A stretch of DNA of 64,000 bases from Streptomyces vinaceus (lineage in GTDB: Bacteria; Actinomycetota; Actinomycetes; Streptomycetales; Streptomycetaceae), in the NCBI RefSeq assembly GCF_008704935.1, contig NZ_CP023692.1, forward strand, positions 2,365,001-2,429,000, given 5' to 3'. Under the pieces are notes generated by a model. The model was given only the letters and a program-made list of their open reading frames with translations, had not been told where the DNA came from and ran no database searches. Shown here one piece after another: positions 7,602 through 16,460 of this stretch. The translations under genes and the position numbers were made by a program. How positions within the stretch are numbered: position 1 is the stretch's first letter; each line of letters opens with the position of its first letter.

Positions 7602-9131
7602 CTACGCGGATGCGCGTTCGGACGCCGCGGAGCCCTGGACCGGGACCGGAGCCGCGGCCGGCGGCCGGGCCGCCGCGGCGGCCTGCGTACGGACCAGCAC
7701 CAGCACCAGCAGTGCGCCCGCCAGCCCCATCAGCCCGGAGACCAGGAAGGTCCCCCGCAGCCCGCTCGCGAAGGCCTCCTCCACCCAGGCCCTGGCCGCC
7801 GGCCCGGTCGCCAGCAGCTGGCCGGCCCGCCCGGAGGCCAACGCCTCGGCGGCGCCGTGCCCTTGGCCGGAGCCGCTGAGCCCGTCCCGCAACCCGGCCT
7901 GGAAGACCGCGCCGAGCACCGCGACGCCGAGCGCCATGCCGAGCTGCCGGGCGGTGTTCAGGGCCCCTCCGGCCATACCCGCCCGGGCCGGGGCCACGGC
8001 ACCCATCGCGGCGGCCGCCATGGCCGGGGTGGCCATGCCCACGCCGAGCCCGGTCACCACCAGCCCCGGGACCAGGACCGGCCAGCCGTCGCCCGCATCC
8101 GTCATCCAGGCCTGGAGCAGCGCGCCCGCCCCGATCAGCAGCAGCCCGCCGCCGATGGTCAGCCGCGCCGGAGCTCCGTGCAGCAGCCGACCGGCCGCCG
8201 CGGAGACGACGAACGAGGAGATGCTCAGCGGCACCAGCACCAGGCCGGCGGAGACCGGCCCCATCCCCTCCGCGGACTGCAGCCACAGGGACACGTACAT
8301 CAGGTACGAGAACGCCGCTCCGGACAGCAGCAGCGCCCCGGCCATCACGCCGACGAAGGAGCGGCTGCGGAACAGCGAAAGGTCCAGCATCGGACGGGAG
8401 CTGCGCAGTTCGACGAGGACGAAGACGGCGAAGGCGGCCACGCCGAGGCCGAACAGCCCGAGGGTGGCGCCCCCGGTCCAGCCGTCCTCGCCGACCCGGA
8501 TCAGCGCGTACGTGACGGCCGCGGCCCCCGTGGTGAAGGCGGCCATGCCGGGCAGGTCGAGGCCCTTGGCGCGCGGGTCGCGGGACTCGGCCACCGACCG
8601 CAGGGTCACGTACACGGCCAGGGCGCAGACGGGGAGGTTGACGAAGAAGATCCAGCGCCAGCCGAAGTGCTGGGTGAGCAGCCCGCCGAGGATCGGGCCG
8701 GCCGCGGCGGCGGCGCCGTTGACCGCACCCCACACGCCGAAGGCGACCCCGCGGTCGCGGCCCTGGTAGGCGCTGGAGAGCAGGGCCATGGTGGTGGCGA
8801 ACATCGCGGCGCCGCCGATGCCCTGGACGGCGCGGAACGCGATCAGCGCGGCCGGGCCGTCGGCCAGCCCGCAGGCGAGCGAGGCGGCGGCGAAGATCCC
8901 GAGCCCGCCGAGGTAGACGCGGCGGCGGCCGATCCGGTCGGCGAGCGACCCGGCGCCGAGCAGCAGGGCGGCGAGGGCCAGCGCGTAGCCGTCGATGACC
9001 CACTGGAGCCCGGAGAAGGAAGTGTGCATGTCGGCGGCCATGTCGGGCAGGGCGACCATCACGATCGTGACGTCGACCAGGAGCATGAACGCCCCGAGGC
9101 ACACCGCGGTGAGCGGGAGCCATTTACGCAT
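7602..9131 (-). CDS. MFS multidrug exporter, DHA2 (EmrB/QacA) family
   Basis: An integral membrane drug/proton antiporter of 509 residues, the length expected for the 14-helix DHA2 group. Helix 1 reads LTAVCLGAFMLLVDVTIVMVAL, with the DHA2-type DVTIV segment. The motif A loop is ADRIGRRRVYLGGL and the exporter motif C region is GPILGGLLTQHFGWRWIFFVNLP. The start at 9131 (MRKWLPL) has GAGGAG seven bases upstream; longer in-frame starts lack this. It is divergent from an AsnC-type regulator 150 bp away, a common regulator/exporter pairing. The substrate is unknown. Confidence 0.92.
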   Translation of the reverse strand: MRKWLPLTAVCLGAFMLLVDVTIVMVALPDMAADMHTSFSGLQWVIDGYALALAALLLGAGSLADRIGRRRVYLGGLGIFAAASLACGLADGPAALIAFRAVQGIGGAAMFATTMALLSSAYQGRDRGVAFGVWGAVNGAAAAAGPILGGLLTQHFGWRWIFFVNLPVCALAVYVTLRSVAESRDPRAKGLDLPGMAAFTTGAAAVTYALIRVGEDGWTGGATLGLFGLGVAAFAVFVLVELRSSRPMLDLSLFRSRSFVGVMAGALLLSGAAFSYLMYVSLWLQSAEGMGPVSAGLVLVPLSISSFVVSAAAGRLLHGAPARLTIGGGLLLIGAGALLQAWMTDAGDGWPVLVPGLVVTGLGVGMATPAMAAAAMGAVAPARAGMAGGALNTARQLGMALGVAVLGAVFQAGLRDGLSGSGQGHGAAEALASGRAGQLLATGPAARAWVEEAFASGLRGTFLVSGLMGLAGALLVLVLVRTQAAAAARPPAAAPVPVQGSAASERASA

Positions 9132-9280
9132 GGAAGAACTCCTCGGGACCCTGGGGCCCGGCACGTGGTGGATAGGGGTTGGCGGTGGCTCCAAACTCCC
9201 ACCCGGTCGGCCGGTCCTCCCACCCAGACCCCTCTCGCTGCCGGATTCCTCCCATCGAACGTCCTGCGATGATGGAAACC

Positions 9281-10303
9281 ATGACGACACCCGCATCGCT
9301 GGACGAGCTCGACCGGGGCCTGATGGAGGCCCTGATGATCGACGGGCGGGCTCCCTTCAGCAAGATCGCCGAGGTGCTGGGGGTCTCCGACCAGACGGTG
9401 GTGCGCCGCTACCGCCGGCTGCGGAGCTCCGGCATGCTGCGGGTGATCGGGCTGCCGCTGGGCAACCGCGTCGGGCTCTTCGAGTCCTGGCTGCGGGTGC
9501 AGTGCGCGCCGGACGCCGCGCTCGCGGTGGCCGAGGCGCTGGCCCGGCGGCCGGACATCGCCTGGGTGAAGCTCGGCTCCGGCGGCACGGAGATCAACTG
9601 TCTGACCAAGGCCCGGACCCGGCAGGACCGCGACGGGCTGCTGCTGGACAAGCTCCCGCGCACCCGCCGGGTGACCGGGGTCAGCGCCCACACCATCCTG
9701 CGGGTCTACTACGGCGGCCCGTCGGGGTGGTGCGGCCTCGACGTACTGCGGCCCGGGCAGATCGCGGCGCTGGGGCAGGCACCGGCCAGGCCGCCCGTGG
9801 TGGACGGACAGGAGCAGGAGCGGTACGCCCTGGACGAGGCCGAACACGCCCTGCTCGCGGTGCTGGCCCAGGACGGCCGGGCCGGCTACCCGGAGCTCGC
9901 CCGGGCCTCCGGTCTGTCGGAGTCCACCGCCCGCCGGCGCATCGACCGGCTGCGGGAGCTGCGGGCGCTCTACTTCGACCTGGAGCTCGTCCCCTCGGCC
10001 CTGGGCTTCGACGCGGAGGCGACGCTGCTGCTGACCGCCGCCCCGGCCCGGCTCGCGGAGGCGGGCGCCGCACTGGCGGGCCATCCGGAGGTGCCGTTCG
10101 CGGCCGCGGTGACGGGTACGGCCAACCTGATGGCCGCGGTGGTGTGCCGGGACACCGACGCGCTCTACACGTACATGACCGAGCGGATCGGCGCGGTCCC
10201 CGGCATCCAGCACGTGGAGGTGATCCCGACCCTGCGCAACATCAAGCGGGCCGGGATGCTGGTGGAGGGCGGGCGGCTGGTCGATCCGCCGCCCGCCCCC
10301 TGA
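9281..10303 (+). CDS. Lrp/AsnC-family transcriptional regulator with two HTH domains
   Basis: A 340-residue DNA-binding regulator with a duplicated AsnC layout. The first helix-turn-helix is near the N-terminus (LDELDRGLMEALMIDGRAPFSKIAEVLGVSDQTVVRRYRRL). A central domain follows, then a second HTH (DEAEHALLAVLAQDGRAGYPELARASGLSESTARRRIDRL near residue 190) and a C-terminal RAM-like ligand domain. Several starts are possible (ATG at 9269, 9272, 9281). I chose 9281 because GGAAA lies just before it and because the HTH then begins at the usual distance. It probably controls the divergent MFS exporter. Confidence 0.88.
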   Translation: MTTPASLDELDRGLMEALMIDGRAPFSKIAEVLGVSDQTVVRRYRRLRSSGMLRVIGLPLGNRVGLFESWLRVQCAPDAALAVAEALARRPDIAWVKLGSGGTEINCLTKARTRQDRDGLLLDKLPRTRRVTGVSAHTILRVYYGGPSGWCGLDVLRPGQIAALGQAPARPPVVDGQEQERYALDEAEHALLAVLAQDGRAGYPELARASGLSESTARRRIDRLRELRALYFDLELVPSALGFDAEATLLLTAAPARLAEAGAALAGHPEVPFAAAVTGTANLMAAVVCRDTDALYTYMTERIGAVPGIQHVEVIPTLRNIKRAGMLVEGGRLVDPPPAP

Positions 10304-10337
10304 ACCGCACGACCCCGTGGGGCCGGCCGCCAGGCCG

Positions 10338-12986
10338 CTAGCGCAGGAGTACCCCGCCGCCCGCGTCAGCGGCCGCGTCGGTCTCCACCGGGGCCGCGAC
10401 CAGCCCCAGTTCGGCCGGCGTCGCCAGCATCGGGTGCGCGGGCAGGATCCGTACGGTGTAGCCGTAGGGCCCCGTACGGTCGAGGGCGAGCGGGCCCTCG
10501 TACATCCAGCGCCCCTCCAGGTCGGGCCCGGCGGTGGGCTTGAGCGGGAAGGAGCGCCCGCCCTGGATCACGTCCTGCGGGTCCACCCGCCCGGCGACGG
10601 CCTGGACCTCCACGTCCTCGGGCGTGAGGGCGTCCAGCGCCACCCGGACCCGCAGGGTGAGGGTGGCCCCGAGCTCGGCCGTGCCGCCCACCGGTGCCGC
10701 CGCCAGCGCCTCCACGTGCTCGACGGTGACCCTCGGCCAGGCCGCCCGGACCCGCCCCTTCCACCAGGCCAGGTCCCGCGCCGCGTCAGCGTCCAGGGTC
10801 CGGTGGGCGCGGGCGGCCGGAGCGTAGAGCCGCTCCACGTACTCGCGCACCATGCGGCCCGCGAGCACCTTGGGACCCAGCGAGACCAGGGTGCGCCGGA
10901 CCATCTCGATCCACCGCACCGGCAGTCCGCTGCGGCCCGCCCGGTCGTAGAAGCGCGGTGCGACCCGGTCCTCGATCAACTCGTAGAGGGCGCCCGCCTC
11001 CAGGTCGTCGCGCCGGTCCTCGTCCGTGCCGAGCCCGTCGGCCGTCGGAATGGCCCACCCAAAGTCCGGTTCGAACCATTCGTCCCACCAGCCGTCCAGC
11101 ACGGACAGGTTGAGGCAGCCGTTCAGCGCCGCCTTCATCCCGCTCGTCCCGCAGGCCTCCAGCGGCCGCAGCGGGTTGTTCAGCCAGACGTCGCAGCCCG
11201 GGTAGAGCTTCTGCGCCATGGCCATGCCGTAGTCGGGCAGGAAGACGATCCGGTGGCGCACCCGCGGATCGTCGGAGAACCGCACCAGCTCCTGCACCAG
11301 CCGCTTGCCCCCGTCGTCGGCCGGATGCGCCTTGCCGGCGACGACGATCTGCACGGGCCGGTCCGGGTCGAGCAGCAGCGCGCGCAGCCGCTCGGGGTCG
11401 CGCAGCATCAGCGTGAGGCGCTTGTACGAGGGCACGCGCCGGGCGAAGCCGATGGTGAGCACGTCCGGGTCCAGTACGGAGTCCACCCAGCCGAGTTCGG
11501 CCTCGGCCGCCCCGCGCTGGAGCCACGAGGCCCGCAGCCGGTCGCGCACCTCCTGCACCAGCTGCTCGCGCAGTACGCGCCGCAGGTCCCAGATCTCCTG
11601 GTCGGCGATGTCGGCGACGGCGTCCCAGCGCTGGGAGCCGCCCACCGACAGCGCGTCCTCGGTCCGCCCCGCGCCGATCTGGCGCACGCCCAGGCGGACC
11701 ACCTCGGGGGCCACCCAGGTCGGGGCGTGCACGCCGTTGGTCACGGAGGTGATCGGCACGTCGGCCGGGTCGAAGCCCGGCCACAGTCCGGCGAACATGC
11801 CGCGGCTGACGGCCCCGTGCAGGGTCGAGACACCGTTGGCCCGCTGGGCCAGGCGCAGACCCATCACCGCCATGTTGAAGACCCCGGGGTCGCCGCCGGG
11901 GTAGGACTCGGCGCCCAGTTCCAGGATCCGGTCGACCGGCAGGGCGGCCAGCTCCGCGCCGGGCCCGAAGTGCCGGGCGACCAGGGCCCGCTCGAAGCGG
12001 TCGATGCCGGCGGGCACCGGCGTGTGCGTGGTGAACACGGTCCCGGCGCGCACCGCCTCGATGGCGGCCTCGAAGCCGAGCCCCTGCTCCCCTTCCAGTT
12101 CCCTTATGCGTTCGAGCCCGAGGAAGCCGGCGTGTCCCTCGTTCGTGTGGAACACCTCCGGGTCGGGATGCCCGGTGATCCGGCAGTACGCGCGCACCGC
12201 GCGCACGCCGCCGATGCCGAGCAGCATCTCCTGGAGGAGGCGGTGGTCGCTGCCGCCGCCGTAGAGCCGGTCGGTCACCTCGCGGGCGCCGGAGTCGTTG
12301 TCCTCGACGTCGGAGTCGAGGAGCAGCAGCGGTACGCGGCCGACGCGGGCCTGCCAGATGTGGGCGTGCAGGGCCCGGCCGCCGGGCAGGCTCAGGCTCA
12401 CCCTGGCCGGCGCACCCTCGTCGTCGCGCAGCAGGGAGACGGGCAGTTCGTTGGGGTCGAGGACGGGATAGTGCTCCTGCTGCCAGCCGTCGCGGGAGAG
12501 GGACTGGCGGAAGTAGCCGTGCCGGTACAGCAGCCCCACGCCGATGAGCGGGACGCCGAGGTCGCTGGCGGCCTTGAGGTGGTCCCCGGCGAGGATCCCG
12601 AGCCCGCCGGAGTACTGCGGCAGGGCGGCGGTGATCCCGAACTCGGGGGAGAAGTAGGCGATCCCGGCGGGGAGCTCGGCATGGTCCTCGTGGCTCTGGT
12701 ACCACCTCCCGCCGTGTACGTAGTCGTCGAGGTCGGCGGCGACGACGGCGAGGCGCCGCAGGAACCGCCGGTCGCCGGCCAGTTCCTCCAGCCGGGGCGC
12801 GGAGACCGAGCCGAGCAGCCGGACGGGATCGCCGCCGGCTGCCTGCCAGCCCTCGGGGTCGACGGATTGGAAGAGTTCACGGGTCTCGGCATGCCACGAC
12901 CAGCGCAGATTTCGCGCGAGATCGGCAAGCGGAAGCAATGGTTCCGGGAGGACGGGGCGCACGGTGAATCGACGGATAGCCTTCAC
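10338..12986 (-). CDS. glgP: Alpha-glucan (glycogen) phosphorylase, GT35
   Basis: A cytoplasmic PLP enzyme that releases glucose-1-phosphate from alpha-1,4-glucan. The 882-residue product belongs to the shorter actinobacterial type, with an N-terminal DUF3417 region (LPLADLARNLRWSWH). Substrate-site blocks include PEFGITAALPQYSGGLGILAGDH, NEGHAGFL and VTNGVH. The PLP-lysine block is EACGTSGMKAALNG. The start is GTG at 12986 (then KAIRRFTVRP), supported by GAAGG eight bases upstream; a longer open frame exists but has no such site. It lies near the glgE-treS-mak-glgB operon, consistent with turnover of the polymer those genes make. Confidence 0.95.
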   Translation of the reverse strand: MKAIRRFTVRPVLPEPLLPLADLARNLRWSWHAETRELFQSVDPEGWQAAGGDPVRLLGSVSAPRLEELAGDRRFLRRLAVVAADLDDYVHGGRWYQSHEDHAELPAGIAYFSPEFGITAALPQYSGGLGILAGDHLKAASDLGVPLIGVGLLYRHGYFRQSLSRDGWQQEHYPVLDPNELPVSLLRDDEGAPARVSLSLPGGRALHAHIWQARVGRVPLLLLDSDVEDNDSGAREVTDRLYGGGSDHRLLQEMLLGIGGVRAVRAYCRITGHPDPEVFHTNEGHAGFLGLERIRELEGEQGLGFEAAIEAVRAGTVFTTHTPVPAGIDRFERALVARHFGPGAELAALPVDRILELGAESYPGGDPGVFNMAVMGLRLAQRANGVSTLHGAVSRGMFAGLWPGFDPADVPITSVTNGVHAPTWVAPEVVRLGVRQIGAGRTEDALSVGGSQRWDAVADIADQEIWDLRRVLREQLVQEVRDRLRASWLQRGAAEAELGWVDSVLDPDVLTIGFARRVPSYKRLTLMLRDPERLRALLLDPDRPVQIVVAGKAHPADDGGKRLVQELVRFSDDPRVRHRIVFLPDYGMAMAQKLYPGCDVWLNNPLRPLEACGTSGMKAALNGCLNLSVLDGWWDEWFEPDFGWAIPTADGLGTDEDRRDDLEAGALYELIEDRVAPRFYDRAGRSGLPVRWIEMVRRTLVSLGPKVLAGRMVREYVERLYAPAARAHRTLDADAARDLAWWKGRVRAAWPRVTVEHVEALAAAPVGGTAELGATLTLRVRVALDALTPEDVEVQAVAGRVDPQDVIQGGRSFPLKPTAGPDLEGRWMYEGPLALDRTGPYGYTVRILPAHPMLATPAELGLVAAPVETDAAADAGGGVLLR

Positions 12987-13133
12987 ACGTTCTACCTTCG
13001 CAGGCGATTGCGGATCGAAGCGGCCGCACCACGCTGTGCGTCCGCGCATCACCCCGGGAAGGCTAGCTTCACCGGGGCCCCGCCTGCCACGGTGCCTCGG
13101 GCGCCGCAGGCCCCCGGTTTCCCTCCCGGACGC

Positions 13134-13179
13134 CGCCGCCCCGGCCGCCGCGTGCGGTGCACGGGTGGCCGGGGCGGCG
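13134..13179 (-). terminator. Terminator of the beta-helix protein gene
   Basis: CGCCGCCCCGGCC pairs with GGCCGGGGCGGCG (13 bp) across a 20-base loop that can itself fold (CGTG/CACG). It lies 14 bp beyond the leftward stop codon at 13193. Confidence 0.7.
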
Positions 13180-13192
13180 GGTACGGGGCGGG

Positions 13193-15931
13193 TCAGCCCT
13201 GGGTGAAGTAGCCGAGCAGGTCGGTGATCACGTGGGTGCTGCCGCCGTAGCTGTTGGAGATGCTGACGCGGCCGTCGGCCACCGGGGTGGTGACGTGGTT
13301 GGGGACGGTGTCACCGGGACGGGTGTTGAGGCTGCTGGCGCCGGGGCGGGTGGTCCCGTATCCGTACGCGGTCAGGAAGCCGGGGCCGGTGGAGTCGGTC
13401 GCGGTGACGTTGAGGGCCGCGCCGAGGGCTCCGGCGGGCAGGCCGGTGACGGTGGTGGTGGCGCCGGGGGCGAGCTTGCCGGTGGTGCGGGTGTCGGCGA
13501 GGCGGCGCGGGACGGTCGGGTTGAACAGGGCCGTGCCGTCCTTGCCGTACCAGCCGACGGCGTCGAGGATCAGGTGCGTGGAGCCGGTGTTGGTGTAGAG
13601 GGTGATGGTGCCGTCGGGGCCGACGGGGACGATGGCCTGGTTGGACTTGTCCTTGCCGGGTTCCAGGTTGAGGTTCGAGGTCGCGGGCCGCTTCGCCGGG
13701 TCGGGGTAGGCGATGACGTGGGCGTTCTCGGTCGCGCCGGTGCCGGTGAGGTTGAGGGCGACGGCGGTGGCGTCGGCGGGGATCCCGGCCGTGCCGGCGA
13801 CCTTGACGGTCCGCGTCTGCCCGCCGCCGAGGGCTCCGCCGGCGGCGCGGGTGTCGGCGAGGCGGGTCGGGGCGATCGGACTGAACCGCCGGCCGATGCC
13901 CGGCTGGTAGTAGCCCACGAAGTCGACGACGAGCGCGGCGCGGCCGGAGTTGAGCTGGGCCGCGACCTTGCCGTCGGCGCCGACCGGCACCGTGACCGTG
14001 TTGGAGGAGGTACCGCCCTTGCGGACGTTGACGTTCGAGGTCGCCGGACGCGGCTGGCCGGAGGGCCACACGCTCAGGTGGGTGTCCTCGGAGGCATCGG
14101 TGACGGTCACGTTGAGCACGGCCGCGGCCATGCCGCCGGACAGGACGTGGTCCGGCACCGACAGCCCGGCCGGCAGGGTCACCGCGGTGGGGCTCCCGCC
14201 CCACAGGGCGGTGCCGTCGGCGCGCGTGTCCAGCAGCCGGAACGGCGCCGTGGCGACGTAGCCGGAGGGCGCGTAGTCCACCTTCACGCTCCGCGTGGCC
14301 GTGGACACGGCCCCCTTGGTGTCGCGGACCGTGACCGTGACCTTGTACTCGCCGGGCGCCGCGTAGGTGTGCCGGGTGTCGTCCTGCTGCGCGGGGCTGC
14401 CGTCGCCGTAGTCGACGTACATGCGCTCCACCGGCCACGGCGCACTGGTGGATCCGGCGTCGACACGGATGGTCAGCGGCCGGACTCCGTCCATCGGGCT
14501 GTCCGTGGCCGGCAGCACCGGCTCCGTGGTGAAGGCGGCGGTCAGCGGGCCGGCCGCGGTCACCTTGGCGGACTTCTCGGTGGAGACCTTCTTGCCGACG
14601 CCGTTGACCGCCGTCACCTTGACCGTGCAGGTGCACGGCCCGGTGTAGACGTGCGTGGCGACGGCGTTGGCCCCGTTGCCCTGGCGGGTGACGACGGGGG
14701 CCGTCCCGTCGCCGAAGTCCACCTCGTACGCCATCGTGGTGGGCCACTGGCTGTTCGAGACCGCCTGCACCTCGACCGGGGTGCCGGCCGGGGCGTAGGT
14801 CTGGTCGATGACCATCCAGACCTCGCTCAGACCGTCCTGGACCTCGTGGGCGCCGCGGTCCAGGTAGCCGCCGTCCTTGCCGGTGTTGGGGACGCCCGGA
14901 TCGTCGGCGACCGGGTCCCCGGCGAAGTCGCTCGGCAGTACGCCCGGCGCCGTCGGGTCGGCGGAGTCGATGGTGGGCGAGCCGGGCATGTCGCCGACGC
15001 CCTCGCGCGACGCGGTCAGGATGTCGTGCGCGCCCTGGCCGGTGGCGGCCTGGAAGGCGGCCGGCGTCCGGTAGCCGGTGCCGGACCAGGTGTAGGCGGC
15101 CGCCAGCGTCTTCTCTCCGGTGATCAGGTTGTAGTCGGCGCGGGTGCCCTCCGCGGCCTCCGGCGACACCGCTGTGCCCACGCGCGGTTCGGCCGACCCG
15201 CAGGCGACCGAGGTCGCGTTGGTGTGCAGCACGTTGTTGAACACCGCCGAGCCGGTCGAGCCGCCGCCGACCGAGACGGTCGCCCCGCACATGCCTTCGA
15301 GCGTGTTGTTGGTGACGACCGTGCCGGGCGCGTCCACGACCGTGAGCGCCGACTGGTAGACGCCGACGAGGAGGTTCCGGCCGAGGACGGTGCCCCGGGA
15401 GCCTCCCTCGACCTTGGCGGCTCCCCTCAGCCGGGTCCGGGTGAGGCGCACGCCCGTGCTGCCTTCGCCGATGACAACGGCCTCGGCCCTGCCCCGGGAG
15501 ATGTCCATCCGGTCCAGCTCGACATCGGTGGAACGGCCGACCTTGACGCCGCCGGTGGCCCTCACTCCGTGGACCACCACGTGAGCGGCGCCGCTGAGCG
15601 TGAGCCCCTTGGAAAGCTCCGGGGAGGACTGGACGTCGGAGCCGCCGTCGAACGTGATCGGCCTGCCCGGCTCGCCGTAGCGGTCGACGGTGACCGCCTC
15701 GGCGTACACCCCGGCCTTGATCCGCACGGTCTGGCCCGGCCCGACGACCTTGGCGGCCGCCGCGACCGTGCAGAACGGGGCGGCCTGCGCTCCGGAGCCG
15801 GCGTCGGAGCAGCCGGCGTCGTTCTTGTCGACGTAGAGCGGGGCCGGCGCACCCGCGGCCGCGGAGACCGGGACACCGAGAAGAGTGACGAGGCCCGCGG
15901 TGAGCAGACCCACCGTACGAGTGGCACGCAA
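13193..15931 (-). CDS. Large secreted beta-helix / PKD protein with three C-terminal RLxDTR repeats
   Basis: A 912-residue exported protein of unknown function. After a signal peptide (about 1-27, LGVPVSAAAGAPA) comes a right-handed parallel beta-helix typical of pectate-lyase-like folds (about 30-330; TVRIKAGVYAEAVTVDRYG). Two PKD-like Ig domains follow (YEVDFGDGTAP and MYVDYGDGSPA, about 375-555). The C-terminus has three approximately 115-residue modules that each open with RLLDTRADG or RLADTR and end near VGYYQPG, VGWYGKDG or LLGYFTQG. These modules are frequent on Streptomyces secreted proteins and may bind glycan or cell wall. The start is TTG with AAGGA nine bases upstream. I see no lyase active site. 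Confidence 0.85.
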   Translation of the reverse strand: MRATRTVGLLTAGLVTLLGVPVSAAAGAPAPLYVDKNDAGCSDAGSGAQAAPFCTVAAAAKVVGPGQTVRIKAGVYAEAVTVDRYGEPGRPITFDGGSDVQSSPELSKGLTLSGAAHVVVHGVRATGGVKVGRSTDVELDRMDISRGRAEAVVIGEGSTGVRLTRTRLRGAAKVEGGSRGTVLGRNLLVGVYQSALTVVDAPGTVVTNNTLEGMCGATVSVGGGSTGSAVFNNVLHTNATSVACGSAEPRVGTAVSPEAAEGTRADYNLITGEKTLAAAYTWSGTGYRTPAAFQAATGQGAHDILTASREGVGDMPGSPTIDSADPTAPGVLPSDFAGDPVADDPGVPNTGKDGGYLDRGAHEVQDGLSEVWMVIDQTYAPAGTPVEVQAVSNSQWPTTMAYEVDFGDGTAPVVTRQGNGANAVATHVYTGPCTCTVKVTAVNGVGKKVSTEKSAKVTAAGPLTAAFTTEPVLPATDSPMDGVRPLTIRVDAGSTSAPWPVERMYVDYGDGSPAQQDDTRHTYAAPGEYKVTVTVRDTKGAVSTATRSVKVDYAPSGYVATAPFRLLDTRADGTALWGGSPTAVTLPAGLSVPDHVLSGGMAAAVLNVTVTDASEDTHLSVWPSGQPRPATSNVNVRKGGTSSNTVTVPVGADGKVAAQLNSGRAALVVDFVGYYQPGIGRRFSPIAPTRLADTRAAGGALGGGQTRTVKVAGTAGIPADATAVALNLTGTGATENAHVIAYPDPAKRPATSNLNLEPGKDKSNQAIVPVGPDGTITLYTNTGSTHLILDAVGWYGKDGTALFNPTVPRRLADTRTTGKLAPGATTTVTGLPAGALGAALNVTATDSTGPGFLTAYGYGTTRPGASSLNTRPGDTVPNHVTTPVADGRVSISNSYGGSTHVITDLLGYFTQG

Positions 15932-16331
15932 GAGGAACGATCCTTCGGAAAAAGTGATGCGAATTCAGGACACTCCGGCGAGCGGAAGCGCACAGGAAAC
16001 TCACAGAGACGACCTCATGATCCACCCATCGAAGGCCCCTGTCACTACGGATATTCCGCCCCTCACCGCCCAAATCCCCGGTCACAGACGATGCCTGCGG
16101 GACCGGTGGGACGAGGGTTTCAGGGCGTACATCCGTTAGTCCCAACGGACTTGACTGAGCCTCGATGGATGTCGGCCAAGGACTTGGTCCGGGCCGCGCG
16201 ACTACGTACGAGTAGTTAACCGAGTGCACTGATTGAGCGGGGTGAGAGTGGGCAGGGCTCCCCGCGTACACGCACGGCACCCCGCCCCACCACCTCTCCC
16301 GCCACCCGAGTGAACGCGGACAGGAGCGGCC
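15932..16331. promoter_or_regulatory. Divergent control region between the beta-helix gene and the glgE leader
   Basis: A 400 bp region, locally lower in GC than its surroundings, with no supported gene. It includes a small hairpin at 16132-16149 (TCCGTT and AACGGA around AGTCCC), a TTGACT at about 16152 that could be a -35 element, and a TACGTACGAGTAGTTAAC stretch near 16204. I cannot match a -10 with confidence. Confidence 0.4.
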
Positions 16332-16460
16332 ATGCCCGCAGCCCAGCCGTCTTCCGAGCGGCTAGAAACAGAGCGAACAGAGCGTGCACGACCAGCCGGA
16401 GTTCCGGCTGGGCTGTTGTCACCGAGCCCTGCGAACTGCCCCCAGGTGATCCCATCATGA
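16332..16460 (+). CDS. 42-residue leader ORF overlapping the glgE start
   Basis: It starts [19 protein letters not shown] at an ATG preceded by AGGAG with five-base spacing, a better ribosome-binding site than most here. It ends at a TGA that overlaps the glgE ATG in the arrangement ATGA. Two explanations are possible. It may be a translated leader that couples translation to glgE. Or it may be the true N-terminus of GlgE, detached by a frameshift: as I recall, related GlgE proteins begin with a similar MPA..SS segment before [11 protein letters not shown]. The sequence alone cannot separate them. Confidence 0.5.
   Translation: MPAAQPSSERLETERTERARPAGVPAGLLSPSPANCPQVIPS
16393..16410. promoter_or_regulatory. 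Tight hairpin inside the glgE leader
   Basis: CAGCCGGA and TCCGGCTG are perfect 8 bp arms with only GT between them. The site lies within the leader ORF, 47-64 bp before the glgE ATG. It may slow ribosomes or act as an operator; there is no T-run. Confidence 0.5.
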
